Source: an uncultured Clostridia bacterium
GTDB taxonomy: Bacteria > Bacillota > Clostridia > Lachnospirales > Lachnospiraceae
Direction of reading: 5' to 3'
NCBI GenBank assembly: GCA_947178015.1
Contig: CAMWWW010000148.1
Location: 1-6,147 of the forward strand
DNA: 6,147 nt
The notes beneath the pieces were generated by a model, which made no database searches, had not been told where the DNA came from, and saw nothing but the letters and a program-made list of their open reading frames with translations. Below are positions 6,106-6,147 of the stretch, piece by piece; within the stretch, counting starts at the first letter, position 1, and the number at the start of each line of letters is the position of its first letter. A program made the position numbers and the translations under genes.

Positions 6106-6147
6106 GTGGATGACAGACTTGCGTTCGGGCGTTGGGTTTTGTATGGT
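6106..6147 (+). CDS. Possible start of a gene cut by the window edge
   Basis: A reading frame open to the window end begins at GTG 6106 and gives VDDRLAFGRWVLYG, which looks protein-like but is too short to recognise. GGGGA at 6093-6097 lies eight bases upstream, a good ribosome-site distance, and a rightward promoter starts transcription about 20 bases earlier. The same frame has an ATG at 6073, but that lies inside the proposed -10 box and has no ribosome site. A competing frame starts at ATG 6110 (MTDLRSG) with a less favourable 12-base spacing. Only the existence of some rightward gene is inferred; the function is unknown. Confidence 0.4.
   Translation, partial: MDDRLAFGRWVLYG

Noticed and set aside
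6081..6113. Ten-codon frame from ATG 6081 ending TGA 6111-6113
   Set aside because: It has no ribosome site, starts at or before the predicted transcription start, and overlaps the better GTG 6106 frame.

Overview
The window looks like chromosomal DNA from a low-to-moderate GC Firmicute, probably a clostridial lineage such as Lachnospiraceae. The evidence is purine-rich Shine-Dalgarno sequences, sigma-A-type promoters with 17-base spacers, a type II lipoprotein signal, and an HPr whose text (LHARPAG near the start, ADAKKI in the middle) resembles HPr-like proteins I associate with that family. The assignment to family is an inference from style, not from a search. All complete genes are recognisable housekeeping or accessory functions. 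I see no mobile element, CRISPR array, tRNA or rRNA.

Layout, left to right. Positions 1-144 hold no confident gene, only short complementary segments and a T-run. Positions 145-2955 are a two-gene minus-strand operon, trkA then trkH, encoding a K+ uptake system: TrkH is the membrane channel subunit and TrkA its tandem-RCK nucleotide-binding gate. A very good promoter for it lies at 3032-3060. Divergent from it, on the plus strand, is a single gene for an 85-residue HPr-family phosphocarrier (3173-3430), which keeps His15 but has lysine where the regulatory Ser46 should be. A perfect 10-bp hairpin at 3442-3468 separates it from the convergent minus-strand pair: a TPR-repeat lipoprotein (4841-5992) followed 84 bases downstream by the GTPase gene hflX (3506-4756).

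The right edge carries a second divergent promoter region (6027-6077) in which two strong promoters point away from each other and share almost the same -35 bases. The rightward one probably drives a gene of which only the first codons (from about 6106) are inside the window.

The genes do not form one pathway. They fall into three probable transcription units: K+ uptake, HPr, and TPR lipoprotein plus hflX, with the start of a fourth. The most unusual signals are a possible H-type RNA pseudoknot just before the hflX ribosome binding site, the HPr lacking Ser46, and the overlapping divergent promoters.
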